From Synechococcus sp. CBW1002 (lineage in GTDB: Bacteria; Cyanobacteriota; Cyanobacteriia; PCC-6307; Cyanobiaceae): DNA of 64,000 nt. Both the position numbers and the translations under genes were made by a program. A model generated the notes under the pieces. It was not told where the DNA came from. It searched no databases and saw nothing but the letters and a program-made list of their open reading frames with translations. The DNA lies in assembly GCF_015840915.1 (NCBI RefSeq), contig NZ_CP060398.1, positions 3,224,001 through 3,288,000 of the forward strand, read 5' to 3'. Below, piece by piece: positions 24,400 through 33,421 of the stretch (the stretch's first letter is position 1; every line of letters begins with the position of its first letter).

Positions 24400-25413
24400 T
24401 CAGGCGCGGGGTGGCAGGAACTGCAGGGGATTTGCGGCGCCCCTGGATGGGGGATGGATTTCAAAATGGAGGTGAGGGCCGGTGCTGCGTCCGGTGCTGC
24501 CCATCTGGGAGATCTGGGTCCCCTGGTTCACCTCTTCACCGACCCGCACCAGCAGGCGGCTGTTGTGGGCGTAGAGAGATCGGCTGCCATCGTCGTGGGT
24601 CAGTTCCACCAGGTAGCCGTAGCCGCCGTCGTGCCAGCCAGCAAAGGAAACCCTCCCGGAACGGGCTGCCACGATGGAGGTGCCGACGTTGTTGGCCACG
24701 TCGATACCCTTGTGCATCCGCCCCCAACGCCAGCCGAATCCGGAGGTGAAGGTGCCCTGTGCGGGCCAGATCCAGGTGGTGCGGGACGCGTCATTTCCGC
24801 CACCGAAGCGCCGCTCGGGGCCAAGATCTGGCTGATCGGGCCAGCTGAGGCCACCACTGCCGACGGGCTTGAGACCCAGAACCATGCGCGAGCGCCCCGG
24901 AGATGACTGGGCAAGGCGAACCTGACTACCGGCCACCAGGCGGGCCGTTTCCAGGCCAGGGTTCAGGCGCAGAAGCTCCTGCAAGGTAACCCCATAACGC
25001 TGGGCAATCTTGATCAGAGTGTCGCCTAAGCGAACCACCCCGGACTGCTCCAGCGGGGGCGGCTGCTGCAGAGGGGGTGTTCGACGCAATTCACTGGTGT
25101 CGAGCGCCAGCAGAAACTTTGCCTTTCGACTGCTCTGGGACGGCAACACAAGCCAGTCACCGGATTCGAATTCGTGGTCTTCGTTGACGTCGTTGAGCTT
25201 GGCCAACCGGGTCTCGTCAACGCTGAGTTCGTTGGAGAGATCTTCGATCGAAACCGGCTGACGCACCTTTACCCAGAGCTTGTCGAGGCTGGCGGCTGGG
25301 AGAGAGGCAACCAGAGCGTTTTCGACACGATCACCGCTCCAATCGGCGCGTGCCATGAGCCCAACAACGGGAATCGTGGCAACAGCGGGTAAAAGGATCA
25401 GCCAAGGCTTCAT
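24400..25413 (-). CDS. LysM and M23 peptidase-domain envelope protein
   Basis: The 337-residue protein has an N-terminal membrane or signal segment (LILLPAVATIPVVGLMA). Two LysM-like regions follow (about residues 45-95 and 128-170, with LGDTLIKIAQRYGVTLQELL). The C-terminal M23 domain has its zinc ligands in MHKGIDVAN (H-x3-D) and GPHLHFEIHP (H-x-H). It acts in the periplasm on peptidoglycan or as an amidase activator. All four metal-site residues are present, so it may be a real endopeptidase. A small hairpin (GACACC-7-GGTGTC, 25512-25530) lies upstream. Confidence 0.9.
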   Translation of the reverse strand: MKPWLILLPAVATIPVVGLMARADWSGDRVENALVASLPAASLDKLWVKVRQPVSIEDLSNELSVDETRLAKLNDVNEDHEFESGDWLVLPSQSSRKAKFLLALDTSELRRTPPLQQPPPLEQSGVVRLGDTLIKIAQRYGVTLQELLRLNPGLETARLVAGSQVRLAQSSPGRSRMVLGLKPVGSGGLSWPDQPDLGPERRFGGGNDASRTTWIWPAQGTFTSGFGWRWGRMHKGIDVANNVGTSIVAARSGRVSFAGWHDGGYGYLVELTHDDGSRSLYAHNSRLLVRVGEEVNQGTQISQMGSTGRSTGPHLHFEIHPPSRGAANPLQFLPPRA

Positions 25414-25567
25414 GGAGTTTCAGTTCATGCGGACAAGACCCGGTAGAGAAGCCACCATCTCCGGGCAGCGCAGACAGTAGCGCCCCGAACCCTTGCAAGC
25501 AAGCAAGCATCGACACCGAAAACAGGTGTCTCAGCGTAAGAATGCAGGCCAATCCTGGCTTCTGGCA

Positions 25568-26038
25568 TCAGGAAAGTTGCCGCAGCGCCTCAAACAGCAC
25601 CACCCCGACCGCTACGGATAGGTTGAGACTCCTGACGCCACCATTCCCATGGCGCTGACCGCAGGCCATGGGAATGGTGAGACAGTCGTCTGCGAGGGCC
25701 TGAACCGGGTTCGGTAATCCGTCCGTTTCCCGTCCGAACAGCAGCCAGTCGTCGTCTCTGTAAGCCAGATCGGTGTAGCCATGCTCGGCATGACTGCTCA
25801 GGGCCAGGAGTCGACCGCCACGACGCGCTCTCTCCTGCAGGAAAGCCTCCAGGTCGCCATGGCGATGCAGGCGCACCCAGGGCCAGTAGTCCAGGCCGGC
25901 GCGGCGCAGCTGCCGATCATCGATCTGAAAGCCGAGCGGTTCGATCAGATGCAGTTCAGTGCCGGTGGCGGCACAGGTGCGGGCCACATTGCCGGTGTTG
26001 GGAGGAATCTGAGGCTGGAACAGCACGACCTGTGGCAT
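25568..26038 (-). CDS. trmL: tRNA (cytidine/uridine-34 2'-O)-methyltransferase TrmL
   Basis: The 156-residue SPOUT-fold enzyme has PPNTGNVARTCAATG (motif 1), LLFGRETDGLP (motif 2) and VRSLNLSVAVGVVLFEALRQ (motif 3 knot). It methylates the wobble nucleotide of certain leucine tRNAs using SAM. Length and motif order match the family. It ends the run of genes that includes cobU. Confidence 0.93.
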   Translation of the reverse strand: MPQVVLFQPQIPPNTGNVARTCAATGTELHLIEPLGFQIDDRQLRRAGLDYWPWVRLHRHGDLEAFLQERARRGGRLLALSSHAEHGYTDLAYRDDDWLLFGRETDGLPNPVQALADDCLTIPMACGQRHGNGGVRSLNLSVAVGVVLFEALRQLS

Positions 26039-26041
26039 CGC

Positions 26042-26617
26042 TCAGGGCTCCAGCAGCTCTGGTACGGGCTGGCTCAGAGCCAGCAGATCAACAGCCCGCC
26101 CCTGCAGCACCAGCCAGGCTCCCGTGCACAGAGCCATCAACCGCTGCTGCAGGCGGCCCTGCCGATCGCGGAACAATCCGCCGATGGCTGTGGGGGGAAC
26201 CACCCCCCAGCCCACCTCCTCACAGACGAGGACCACAGGAGCGGCGCAGTGGCCGATCGCCTCCAACAGGCCCGCACAGGCCGTTTCCCAGGTCTCCCCG
26301 TCCCAGTCGAGCCCGGCCGCCACCCAGGTGCCGAGCGAATCAACCAGCGCAAGTTGATCGGGGCCCAGCTCCTGCAGGGCCTCGGCCAGGTGGCGCCCCA
26401 CCTCGCGGTTCTGCCAGCTTGAGGGGCGGCGGCGGCGATGCAGGGCAAGCCGCTGCTGCCAAGCGGGATCCTCCGGCAGGGAGGGCCCAGTGGCCAGATA
26501 CACCACCTGGCGGCCCGAACGGGCGGCCAGGTGCTCGGCCCAGCGGCTCTTGCCGCCGCTGCTGGGGCCACTCACCAGGGTCAGACAACCGCGCAAGCCC
26601 AGCTCAGCCCCCACCAT
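26042..26617 (-). CDS. cobU: Adenosylcobinamide kinase / guanylyltransferase
   Basis: The 191-residue protein has the P-loop LVSGPSSGGKSRWAE (G-x-S-x2-G-K-S) near residue 17 and the block LVCEEVGWGVVP of the CobU/CobP family. It phosphorylates adenosylcobinamide and adds GMP in the lower-ligand assembly steps of B12 synthesis. It overlaps pxcA by 14 bp. Only 4 bp separate it from trmL, so they are likely cotranscribed. CobN and MetH lie in the same window. Confidence 0.92.
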   Translation of the reverse strand: MVGAELGLRGCLTLVSGPSSGGKSRWAEHLAARSGRQVVYLATGPSLPEDPAWQQRLALHRRRRPSSWQNREVGRHLAEALQELGPDQLALVDSLGTWVAAGLDWDGETWETACAGLLEAIGHCAAPVVLVCEEVGWGVVPPTAIGGLFRDRQGRLQQRLMALCTGAWLVLQGRAVDLLALSQPVPELLEP

Positions 26618-27749
26618 TCATGTTGCGCAGGGTCGCCACGGACGATGGAGACACACGGTTGAGATAACGGAAGATCCAGTATTTGAAAATCGTCGCCAGT
26701 ACCACCGGGAAGGTGGCGATGAACAACATGATGAAATTCTCCCTGGCCGGCAATCCCAGGTGATTGGCCACCCCATCCAGCAGAACGGTCCAGCCCTCAG
26801 GGCTGTGGAAACCCACGAAGATGTCCGTGAACAGGATGATGGCGAAAGCCTTGGCACTGTCACTCAGGCCATAGACCAGCTCATCGAGAAAGCTGCGCAG
26901 CACCTGGATGTCCCTCTGGCCGAACACGCAGACGGCGATGAACCCGAACAGACCGCCAAGGTCGGCGAGAACGTTCTTGATGGCATGCGTGCTGTCCTGA
27001 TCCGCCTCCTCCTTCAGATCCTGAGCCCGCTTGGCCAGCAAGGCATGGAGTTCCTCGCGCGAGGGGAGGGCCGTGCCCTGGAGCAACGCGTCGAACTCGA
27101 TCTCCTCCCGGTAGACCCGCAGCTTCTCCACAGCCCTCTCCTCGAGCTGGGGCTTGGGATAGGTCAGAAAGGCATTATCCGGTGCAAATCGATCCACCAG
27201 TGGCGAGAACACATAGGCGCGGCTCACCTGCTGCATCAGCACCGGCACCAGGATCAGCAGCAACAGGATCCGCAGGGAGACCAGGGTGGAATCGCGCCGG
27301 CGCCGGAAGCCGGCCAGCACCGAGGCCTCGGCTTCCGGATCCAGCTGGCGCCTCACCTGGTCCACCACCCCGATGAGGCTGCGGGGCAGCACTTCCGGTG
27401 ATCGGCTGATCTTGGGCAGGCGCTGTGGTCGTTTGGTGTAGTGCCCGACCACCGATTCAATCAGCTGCACCTGACGCAGATCCTGGCCGGCCAGTTCCTG
27501 GCGATGGGGCTCGATCATGTCCAGGGCGGTGCGGCACAGCTGCAGGGCGACGCGAAAGCGACGCAGCACCTGGGCCTCAACCGAGCGCGGAACGCTGAGT
27601 TCGATCTCAGGGCGCACGGGCCTGTCGTTGTAATACTCCAGCTCAATACTCTGGATCAGAAGCGCAGCTTCATAGCCGCGGGCCAGGTCACTGCTGAAAT
27701 CCTTGGCCTGGGCACGGCCGAAGGCTCCGATCCAGTCGGTCAGGCCCAT
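26604..27749 (-). CDS. pxcA: PxcA/CemA proton-extrusion protein
   Basis: The 381-residue membrane protein has a soluble N-terminal half (about 1-155), a first transmembrane segment (LRILLLLILVPVLMQQVSRA) and three more near the end (GLFGFIAVCVFG; FAIILFTDIFVGF; FIMLFIATFPVVLATIFKYW). This is the cyanobacterial homologue of chloroplast CemA. It is needed for light-driven proton extrusion and helps inorganic-carbon uptake and acclimation. The family C-terminus FKYWIFRYLNRVSP is present. Confidence 0.93.
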   Translation of the reverse strand: MGLTDWIGAFGRAQAKDFSSDLARGYEAALLIQSIELEYYNDRPVRPEIELSVPRSVEAQVLRRFRVALQLCRTALDMIEPHRQELAGQDLRQVQLIESVVGHYTKRPQRLPKISRSPEVLPRSLIGVVDQVRRQLDPEAEASVLAGFRRRRDSTLVSLRILLLLILVPVLMQQVSRAYVFSPLVDRFAPDNAFLTYPKPQLEERAVEKLRVYREEIEFDALLQGTALPSREELHALLAKRAQDLKEEADQDSTHAIKNVLADLGGLFGFIAVCVFGQRDIQVLRSFLDELVYGLSDSAKAFAIILFTDIFVGFHSPEGWTVLLDGVANHLGLPARENFIMLFIATFPVVLATIFKYWIFRYLNRVSPSSVATLRNMNGGG

Positions 27750-27794
27750 GGAGTGGCGGCGGCGATCGTGAACACCAATCTTCGGCTGTCAGGC

Positions 27795-28532
27795 TCAGCG
27801 TGAGAAGACCCACCAGGTCAGCATCGGCACAATTGTGCCCACCACCAGCAGCACGATCACCCAGGTGAAGGCATTGCTGTTGGCGGTCTCCTCACGGCTG
27901 GGCACATTGGAGGGCAGGCTCACCACTTCGGCCTCGGCAGCTTCTCCAGGATCCTCTCCACCCTGAAGCACCAGAGCCAGGCGATCCAGAGCCTCGACTG
28001 ATGCCTGCCGATAACGGGCCCCATCCCGCAGCGGAGTCGCCATCGTGCTGCGGGCGGTGCTGGTGAGCAGATCGCGGGGCAACTGGCCATTCAGGGCAGG
28101 ATCCACCACCACAGCGGCCGTGTTGGTCTGGCTGTCGATCAACAGAAGCAGCAGCGGATCAGGACTGGAAGCCTGCTTCCAGCGCTCGATCAGCTCCCGT
28201 CCCACTGCCGGCAGGGAAAGGCCGTAATCCAGCCGGTTCAAGGTGACCAGCCGCGCATCAATGTGAGCCCCTTCGAAGGCCGCAAGCTTGATCTCCAGCT
28301 CCGAGCTGGCTGCCCGGCTCAGAACGGAGGCGGTGTCGAGCACATGCTCGCCGGCTGGCAGATCAGGCAGATCCGCTGCCGAAACCGCCAGCGCCACCGG
28401 AGCTGGAACCAGCCACAGCACCAGGGCCGTCGTGACGGCCAGGAGCCAGCGGTGCCAGACGGGGAGGGTGTCCGGACGGTTAAGGGAACCAGCAGCAGCG
28501 GGCAGAACCACCTGGCGGGATGCGAAGTGCAT
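27795..28532 (-). CDS. TPM-domain (Psb32/TLP18.3-like) thylakoid protein
   Basis: The 245-residue protein has an N-terminal signal/anchor (LLAVTTALVLWLVPAPVALA), a TPM domain (VLDTASVLSRAASSELEIKL, then PLLLLLIDSQTNTAAVVVD) and a C-terminal membrane segment (WVIVLLVVGTIVPMLTWWVF). In cyanobacteria, Psb32 protects and speeds repair of photosystem II. The call is by domain plan; several TPM proteins share it. Confidence 0.82.
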   Translation of the reverse strand: MHFASRQVVLPAAAGSLNRPDTLPVWHRWLLAVTTALVLWLVPAPVALAVSAADLPDLPAGEHVLDTASVLSRAASSELEIKLAAFEGAHIDARLVTLNRLDYGLSLPAVGRELIERWKQASSPDPLLLLLIDSQTNTAAVVVDPALNGQLPRDLLTSTARSTMATPLRDGARYRQASVEALDRLALVLQGGEDPGEAAEAEVVSLPSNVPSREETANSNAFTWVIVLLVVGTIVPMLTWWVFSR

Positions 28533-28548
28533 GGATTCCAGTTTGCAC

Positions 28549-28956
28549 TCAGCCGGCCAGGCTGTCGCGATTCAGCACGGCGATCACATCGAGGATCTGG
28601 GCAGCGCGTCCCTCGCCCAGCCTGAATTCGCTGGCCAGTTGCTCGAGCAACTCCTCCTCGGCGGCCTGCACCACGCGGTCGCAACGCACCAGCTGGGCAG
28701 CCATCGCCAGGCAGGTTTCCTGCTGCCCAGGATCCAGCGCCGGGATCGCTTCATGCAGCAGGGCTCGCCAGCCGGACTGGCGTAACTGATTGAGCAGCCC
28801 ATCGAACAGATCCCCCATCGCCTTCTCGCTCAGATTGCGGTAGGGGCTTCGGAACTCCAACTGGCTGCGCAGCGCCCGGGCCTCATCGCGGCCCAGGGTG
28901 CCGTCACAGGCCACCGCCGCCAGGGCAACCGCGGCAAAGGCCTGACTCGGAGTCAT
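28549..28956 (-). CDS. TerB-like helical protein
   Basis: The 135-residue protein starts at MTPSQAF (ATG 28956); an upstream start at 28989 adds 11 hydrophobic residues. AFAAVALAAVACDGTLGRDE and LVRCDRVVQAAEEELLEQLA repeat the TerB/EF-like D-G-x(2)-E-x2 pattern. TerB-like domains are generic helical scaffolds, and the role here is unknown. It is close to the TPM gene and probably cotranscribed. Confidence 0.72.
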   Translation of the reverse strand: MTPSQAFAAVALAAVACDGTLGRDEARALRSQLEFRSPYRNLSEKAMGDLFDGLLNQLRQSGWRALLHEAIPALDPGQQETCLAMAAQLVRCDRVVQAAEEELLEQLASEFRLGEGRAAQILDVIAVLNRDSLAG

Positions 28957-29042
28957 GGGAAGAAGGCAGATCAGATTCCATTGCAGCAAGGACCGGTGAA
29001 TCCGGCATCCTTGGCGATTGATCCACCTGCGCCCCTTTCCCC

Positions 29043-29738
29043 ATGGACCTGCCCCTACCGGCCCGCTTCAGCCTGGGGATCGGGATCCTGGGGCTGGCAC
29101 TGCTGGTGGCCAACCAGCTCACGGCCGGGCCTCCGTCTCCCGCGCTGGAGCGCGCCTCTGTTCTGGCCAGCCTGCTGGCGGTCGGGCTGATGTTGGTGGG
29201 AGTGCTGTGGACCAGGGCCATCCCCGAGGCCTCCGAACGTGTCGCCCTGGAAGGAGAGCAGGGGCTCCAGCTGAGTCGGGAGTGCTCCGAGTCACTGGCC
29301 CGAGAACTGGCATGGGGCAGCCAGATGCTGCTCACTGCAACCCCGGCCGCCGTGGTGCTGATCCACTGGCGCGGCACCACCCTGTTACGGCGAGGCCTGC
29401 TCCAGAGCGAAGCCTTCGTCCCTGGAGCGATCTGCGAGCGCAGCCGCCGCAGCGGCAAGGCCGTGTCGCTGGTGAATCTCAAGTTGTACCCCGGCAGGGC
29501 CGAATTCGAACCCCTGCTGGCTGGTGTGCCATCGGTGCTGGTACAGCCGATCGGTGATCAGGGCTGGATCCTGCTGGGGGGCTGGTCACCCCGCTGTTTC
29601 AGCCGCAGCGACCTCGCCTGGACCGAGGGCTGGGCCCGCAAACTCAAAGACGAATTGGCTCCGGTTCGCGTTTCGTCGTCTGTCCCGACCCCTTCGGAAT
29701 CGTCAGCTGCGTCTGCACCCGGGCACCAGGAGTCGTGA
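29043..29738 (+). CDS. Cofactor assembly of complex C subunit B (CCB-type) protein
   Basis: The 231-residue protein has two N-terminal transmembrane segments (FSLGIGILGLALLVANQLTA and LASLLAVGLMLVGVLW). A soluble domain follows with LAWGSQMLLTATPAAVVLIH and TLLRRGLLQSEAFVPGAICE. This matches the CCB2/4-like proteins that help attach heme c(i) to cytochrome b6. Its Ser/Pro-rich C-terminus overlaps lptC on the other strand by 95 bp. Confidence 0.78.
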   Translation: MDLPLPARFSLGIGILGLALLVANQLTAGPPSPALERASVLASLLAVGLMLVGVLWTRAIPEASERVALEGEQGLQLSRECSESLARELAWGSQMLLTATPAAVVLIHWRGTTLLRRGLLQSEAFVPGAICERSRRSGKAVSLVNLKLYPGRAEFEPLLAGVPSVLVQPIGDQGWILLGGWSPRCFSRSDLAWTEGWARKLKDELAPVRVSSSVPTPSESSAASAPGHQES

Positions 29739-30990
29739 ACACCGCCAGCCCCTTGGAACCCATGCGACCCCGCAGCTTCTGGCTGCGGGTGATCTGGTCG
29801 TTGGCCTTGCGCCGCAGCACCACGTTTCCATCGGCCTCGATCACCTGGGTCTTCCAGTTCCACTGACACCGCTGGGCACGCAACGAATCACCGGGCTGAT
29901 CCAGCTGGCAACCCCTCGGAATCGTGGCCAGCTCCTTATCGAGCTGCACCTCCAGAGCTTCACCGCGCACCTGCAGATCGCCGAACTGGCCCTCCATCGG
30001 CAGGTCCGTGCTGGCGATCTGCTTCTCGAGATCGAGCAGGGTGGCCTGGGCCCGCAGGCGGGATTTGTTGGTTGGGTCCTCGAACAGCACGGGAGCCTGC
30101 AAGCGCAGCACCTGCTGGATCGTGTTGCCCTCCAGGGCAGGGGATATGAGGATCTGAACCACTCCTGGCTTGAGGGTGCGGGTGCCCCGCAGGGGGCCGA
30201 TGGCGATCAGGCGGCCGCTGCCCGGGTACCAGTCGGCTGTGGTGGCGCGGATGATCACATCCGGCCTGCGTTTCGGTGTGGCAAGAGCGGGGATGGCGTA
30301 AGCGAGTTCAGAGGCTGTTGGCTTTGCCTTGCTGCCGTCCTTGCCATTGCTGGTAGCGGTGGCTTTGTCATGAGCTCTCGGTGGCACTCGCCTGTCTTCG
30401 CTCTTGCCTGCGCCTTTCCCATCGCCCTTGGCAGCCTTGGTCCAGCGCTGCAGCTCAGGCTGACCACGCAACTCAAGCTTGTCCTGGTCAATCAGGAAGC
30501 GGGCCCTCTGGGCCACCAGGCGGGTTTCCTGGTTGGTGGCGCTGGGACGCAGATCGATCTCCATCAGCTGCTCGGAAGGAATCCAGCGCACCCGTTCGCC
30601 CTCGATCAGCACCGGCTGACTGCCAAGGCGCTGGATCCGGACCCCCCCTTCCAGCTGAATCACCTGGCCATCGTTGAGCACGGTGCCGCTGGTGGCCTCA
30701 ATCCGATAGAGCGGCTTGCCCTTCGCATAGATGAGGCCGTGCGGCGAGCGCGCCCGTGCGATGCGGCGATTGAGGTCGTAACGGGCCTCAGGACTTCTGA
30801 GCTCCCAGGCGGGACGGCCCTTGGGATCCTGCTGGCGCAGATCCAGGGAACGGAACACGAAGGGCAGGGGATCCTCGGCCTGCTCCGGCAGGTTCGGAGC
30901 GCAGCCGACCAGCAGGGCAGGCAGAAAGAGAAGCGCAAACCAGCCGGGGCGGGGCCCCCGGCGGGGAAGGCGGAGGGGTGGGCAGCTCAC
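29644..30990 (-). CDS. lptC: LptC/OstA-like lipoprotein (LPS export)
   Basis: The 448-residue protein begins at GTG 30990, which overlaps the metG stop (GTGA). A lipoprotein signal ends in LLFLPALLVGC (lipobox Cys near residue 30). The body repeats beta-jellyroll strands of the LptC/OstA kind (LDLRQQDPKGRPAWELRSPE; VIQLEGGVRIQR; VIEADGNVVLRR). LptC passes LPS from the inner-membrane transporter to the periplasmic bridge. A Lys/Gly/Ser-rich insert (about residues 210-245) splits the domain. It is longer than E. coli LptC, as is usual in cyanobacteria. Confidence 0.82.
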   Translation of the reverse strand: MSCPPLRLPRRGPRPGWFALLFLPALLVGCAPNLPEQAEDPLPFVFRSLDLRQQDPKGRPAWELRSPEARYDLNRRIARARSPHGLIYAKGKPLYRIEATSGTVLNDGQVIQLEGGVRIQRLGSQPVLIEGERVRWIPSEQLMEIDLRPSATNQETRLVAQRARFLIDQDKLELRGQPELQRWTKAAKGDGKGAGKSEDRRVPPRAHDKATATSNGKDGSKAKPTASELAYAIPALATPKRRPDVIIRATTADWYPGSGRLIAIGPLRGTRTLKPGVVQILISPALEGNTIQQVLRLQAPVLFEDPTNKSRLRAQATLLDLEKQIASTDLPMEGQFGDLQVRGEALEVQLDKELATIPRGCQLDQPGDSLRAQRCQWNWKTQVIEADGNVVLRRKANDQITRSQKLRGRMGSKGLAVFTTPGARVQTQLTIPKGSGQTTKREPEPIRL

Positions 30991-32600
30991 AGGGGGGAGT
31001 CCAACTCCAGTCGACCCATCACGGGGGAAGGTTCGGGCAGTTCCAGACCCGGCTGCAGACGGCCCCATTGCTGGGCGACCTGCCAGGCCGTCGGTGTCGC
31101 GGCAGTGGACGCAGCTTCAAGCGATAGGGCTGCAGGCGAGGGCAAAGTCTCAGTGCCGGATTCAAAAGGCTCCTGGCCGAGTTGCTCCAGCATGCGATCC
31201 GACAGCTCCGGCAGCAGAGGCGCCAGCAGGACCCCCACCCAGCGGGTGGCCTCGAGCACGGCATAGAGATCGGCCGCCACCACCTCGCTCTGGCCCTCCT
31301 GCTTCATGCGGCTCCAGGGAGCCCGCTCATTGAGGAAGCCGTTGGCCGCGATGGCCAGGCCCAGCACGGCCTCAGCTGCCGTCCGGAAATCCAGAGCCTC
31401 CAGAGCGGCCGCGCTGCGATCGGCCGCGTCCTGCGCGGCCAGCGCCAGGGGATGGGCTGGATCTTCCCCCGCTCCGGCTGGAGGCACGCCCCCGTCGAAC
31501 CAACGCCGCGCCATCGAGGAGGTGCGGTTGAGCAGGTTGCCGATCGTGTTGGCGAGATCGTTGTTCACCAGATCACTGAAGCGCTGCTGCTGGAAGTCAC
31601 CGTCGTCGCCGAAGGGGATATCGCGCAGCAGGTACCACCGCACCGCATCACGGCCGCACCGCTCCAGCAACACCACCGGATCGAGCACATTGCCGAGCGA
31701 CTTGCCCATCTTCTGGCCCTCACGGGTGAGAAAGCCGTGGCCGAACACCCGTTCCGGCAGCGGCAATCCGGCCGACAACAGCATCGCCGGCCAGTAGACA
31801 GCATGGAAACGCAGGATGTCCTTGCCGATCACATGCAGTTGCGCCGGCCAGCCACGTTGGAGGATCTGGTCCAGCACCACCGGTTCGTCCGGTTCGAGCA
31901 GGGCGGTGAGGTAGCCAAGCAAGGCGTCGAACCATACATAGAAGGTGTGGCCTGGGTGACCGGGCACTGGAATGCCCCAGGGCAGATCGATGCGGGAGAT
32001 CGAAAAATCGCGCAGCCCCTGGACCACGAAATTCTCCACCTCCCGGCGGCGGCTGGCTGGCTGGATGAAGCCCGGTCGAGCAATCAGCTCCTCGATCTGT
32101 GCCTGATAGCGCGACAGACGGAAGAACAGGTTGACCTCATCGCGCCATTCCAGGGGGCGCTGATGAATGGAACACTCGGGATCCTCGGCGCCGGGGGCGT
32201 CATCCTTGAATTCCTCGCAGGCGACGCAATACCAACCCTGCTGGCGTCCCTCCACCACATCACCGCTGGCCTCCACCCGCGCGAAGAACTGCTCAACCAG
32301 CTGACGATGGCGGGGATCGGTGGTGCGAATCAAGCGATCGTTGCTGATCTGCCAGCGCGACCACAGATCCCGATAGGACGCACTGACGCTGTCGCAATGG
32401 GCCTGGGGGGTGAGGCCCGCCGCCTCGGCAGTGCGCTGAATCTTCTGGCCGTGCTCGTCGCAGCCGGTGATGAAGTGCACCTGATCACCGCACAGACGAC
32501 GATGACGGGCGATGGCATCACAGGCCAGGGTGGTGTAGGTGCTGCCCAGGTGCGCCCGGTCGTTGACGTAATAGAGCGGAGTTGTGAGGGTGTAGGACAT
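30987..32600 (-). CDS. metG: Methionyl-tRNA synthetase
   Basis: The 537-residue class I synthetase has its HIGH-type motif as AHLGS near residue 17 and its KMSKS-type motif as KMGKS (near 300). The family blocks ITGCDEHGQKI, GWYCVACEEF (zinc-binding region), FYVWFDALLGYLTA and IGKDILRFHAVYWPAML are present. It charges tRNA-Met, one gene for which lies at 24267. It forms a coupled pair with lptC. The C-terminal extension found in some MetG is absent. Confidence 0.96.
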   Translation of the reverse strand: MSYTLTTPLYYVNDRAHLGSTYTTLACDAIARHRRLCGDQVHFITGCDEHGQKIQRTAEAAGLTPQAHCDSVSASYRDLWSRWQISNDRLIRTTDPRHRQLVEQFFARVEASGDVVEGRQQGWYCVACEEFKDDAPGAEDPECSIHQRPLEWRDEVNLFFRLSRYQAQIEELIARPGFIQPASRRREVENFVVQGLRDFSISRIDLPWGIPVPGHPGHTFYVWFDALLGYLTALLEPDEPVVLDQILQRGWPAQLHVIGKDILRFHAVYWPAMLLSAGLPLPERVFGHGFLTREGQKMGKSLGNVLDPVVLLERCGRDAVRWYLLRDIPFGDDGDFQQQRFSDLVNNDLANTIGNLLNRTSSMARRWFDGGVPPAGAGEDPAHPLALAAQDAADRSAAALEALDFRTAAEAVLGLAIAANGFLNERAPWSRMKQEGQSEVVAADLYAVLEATRWVGVLLAPLLPELSDRMLEQLGQEPFESGTETLPSPAALSLEAASTAATPTAWQVAQQWGRLQPGLELPEPSPVMGRLELDSPL

Positions 32601-32773
32601 CGGCCGGAGGCTGGTGGCGGGGGACCGGAGTGGCGGGAGATTGGTTCTCGCTGCGCCGCCCTCTCAGACCTGCGCCCGCGGCCCTGCGTCGGGGCCGGAT
32701 CCTACCGAGAGCCCCGGGACGGTTCCGGACCAGGATCCCCTCTCCTCTCTCTCCCCATTCCCCTTCGCCTGCC

Positions 32774-33421
32774 ATGCCGGAAGGAACCGAGACCACCGGG
32801 CTGTGCAGCCTCGATGCCGGGCTCAGCCCGGCCTGCCGGCACATCTGGCTCGGGGCGCTGCACCAGCTCGCCCTGGCGGATGGAGATTTCTCCGAGGAGG
32901 AGCAGCACCTGCTCATCCATGAGCTCAAGGCAGAACTGCCCGACGACTCCTGGGACGGCATCCAGCAACCCGGTGACGGCGCCCTGGTGCATCGCTTCGG
33001 TGTGGGCACGGAGCTGGCCGAGCAGTTCCTGCGCAGCGCCGTGATGGTGGCCCTGGCCGATGGCCACATCAGCGAGGTGGAGCTGGACCTGTTGCAGCGC
33101 TGGAGCCGCGAGCTGCAGGTGGCTGAGGCGGTGGTGGCCCAGCTGAGCGTGGACGCCTGCGGCGTGCCCCATCCCCAGGCCCTCGACGGCCTGCGCCAGT
33201 GGCTCGATGGCATCCAGCCGAATGATCCGGCGGTGGCACGCTTTCTGGTGAAGCTGATCCCGGCCCAGTGCCCCTTCGAGCGGGACGTGGTGCTCTTTGG
33301 CCGCAAGCTGGTGCACATCCCGCCGATGTGCAAGATCAACCCCCTCTACGACCAGCTGGTGGCCCTGCGCTTCCGTTGCCTCTGCCGCCTCGAGGAGTCG
33401 GATGGCACTGATGCCACCTGA
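32774..33421 (+). CDS. TerB-like plus Mo-nitrogenase C-terminal-like (Mo-nitro_C) protein
   Basis: The 215-residue protein has an N-terminal TerB-like region with two D-G-x2-E-x2 repeats (LALADGDFSEEEQHLLIHEL; VALADGHISEVELDLLQRWS). It ends with the cyanobacterial domain IPAQCPFERDVVLFGRKLVH, PPMCKINPLYDQL, RFRCLC. That domain is named after nitrogenase but is common in cyanobacteria that do not fix nitrogen. I start at ATG 32774; earlier codons in frame lack similarity. The next gene starts inside its 3' end. Confidence 0.82.
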   Translation: MPEGTETTGLCSLDAGLSPACRHIWLGALHQLALADGDFSEEEQHLLIHELKAELPDDSWDGIQQPGDGALVHRFGVGTELAEQFLRSAVMVALADGHISEVELDLLQRWSRELQVAEAVVAQLSVDACGVPHPQALDGLRQWLDGIQPNDPAVARFLVKLIPAQCPFERDVVLFGRKLVHIPPMCKINPLYDQLVALRFRCLCRLEESDGTDAT

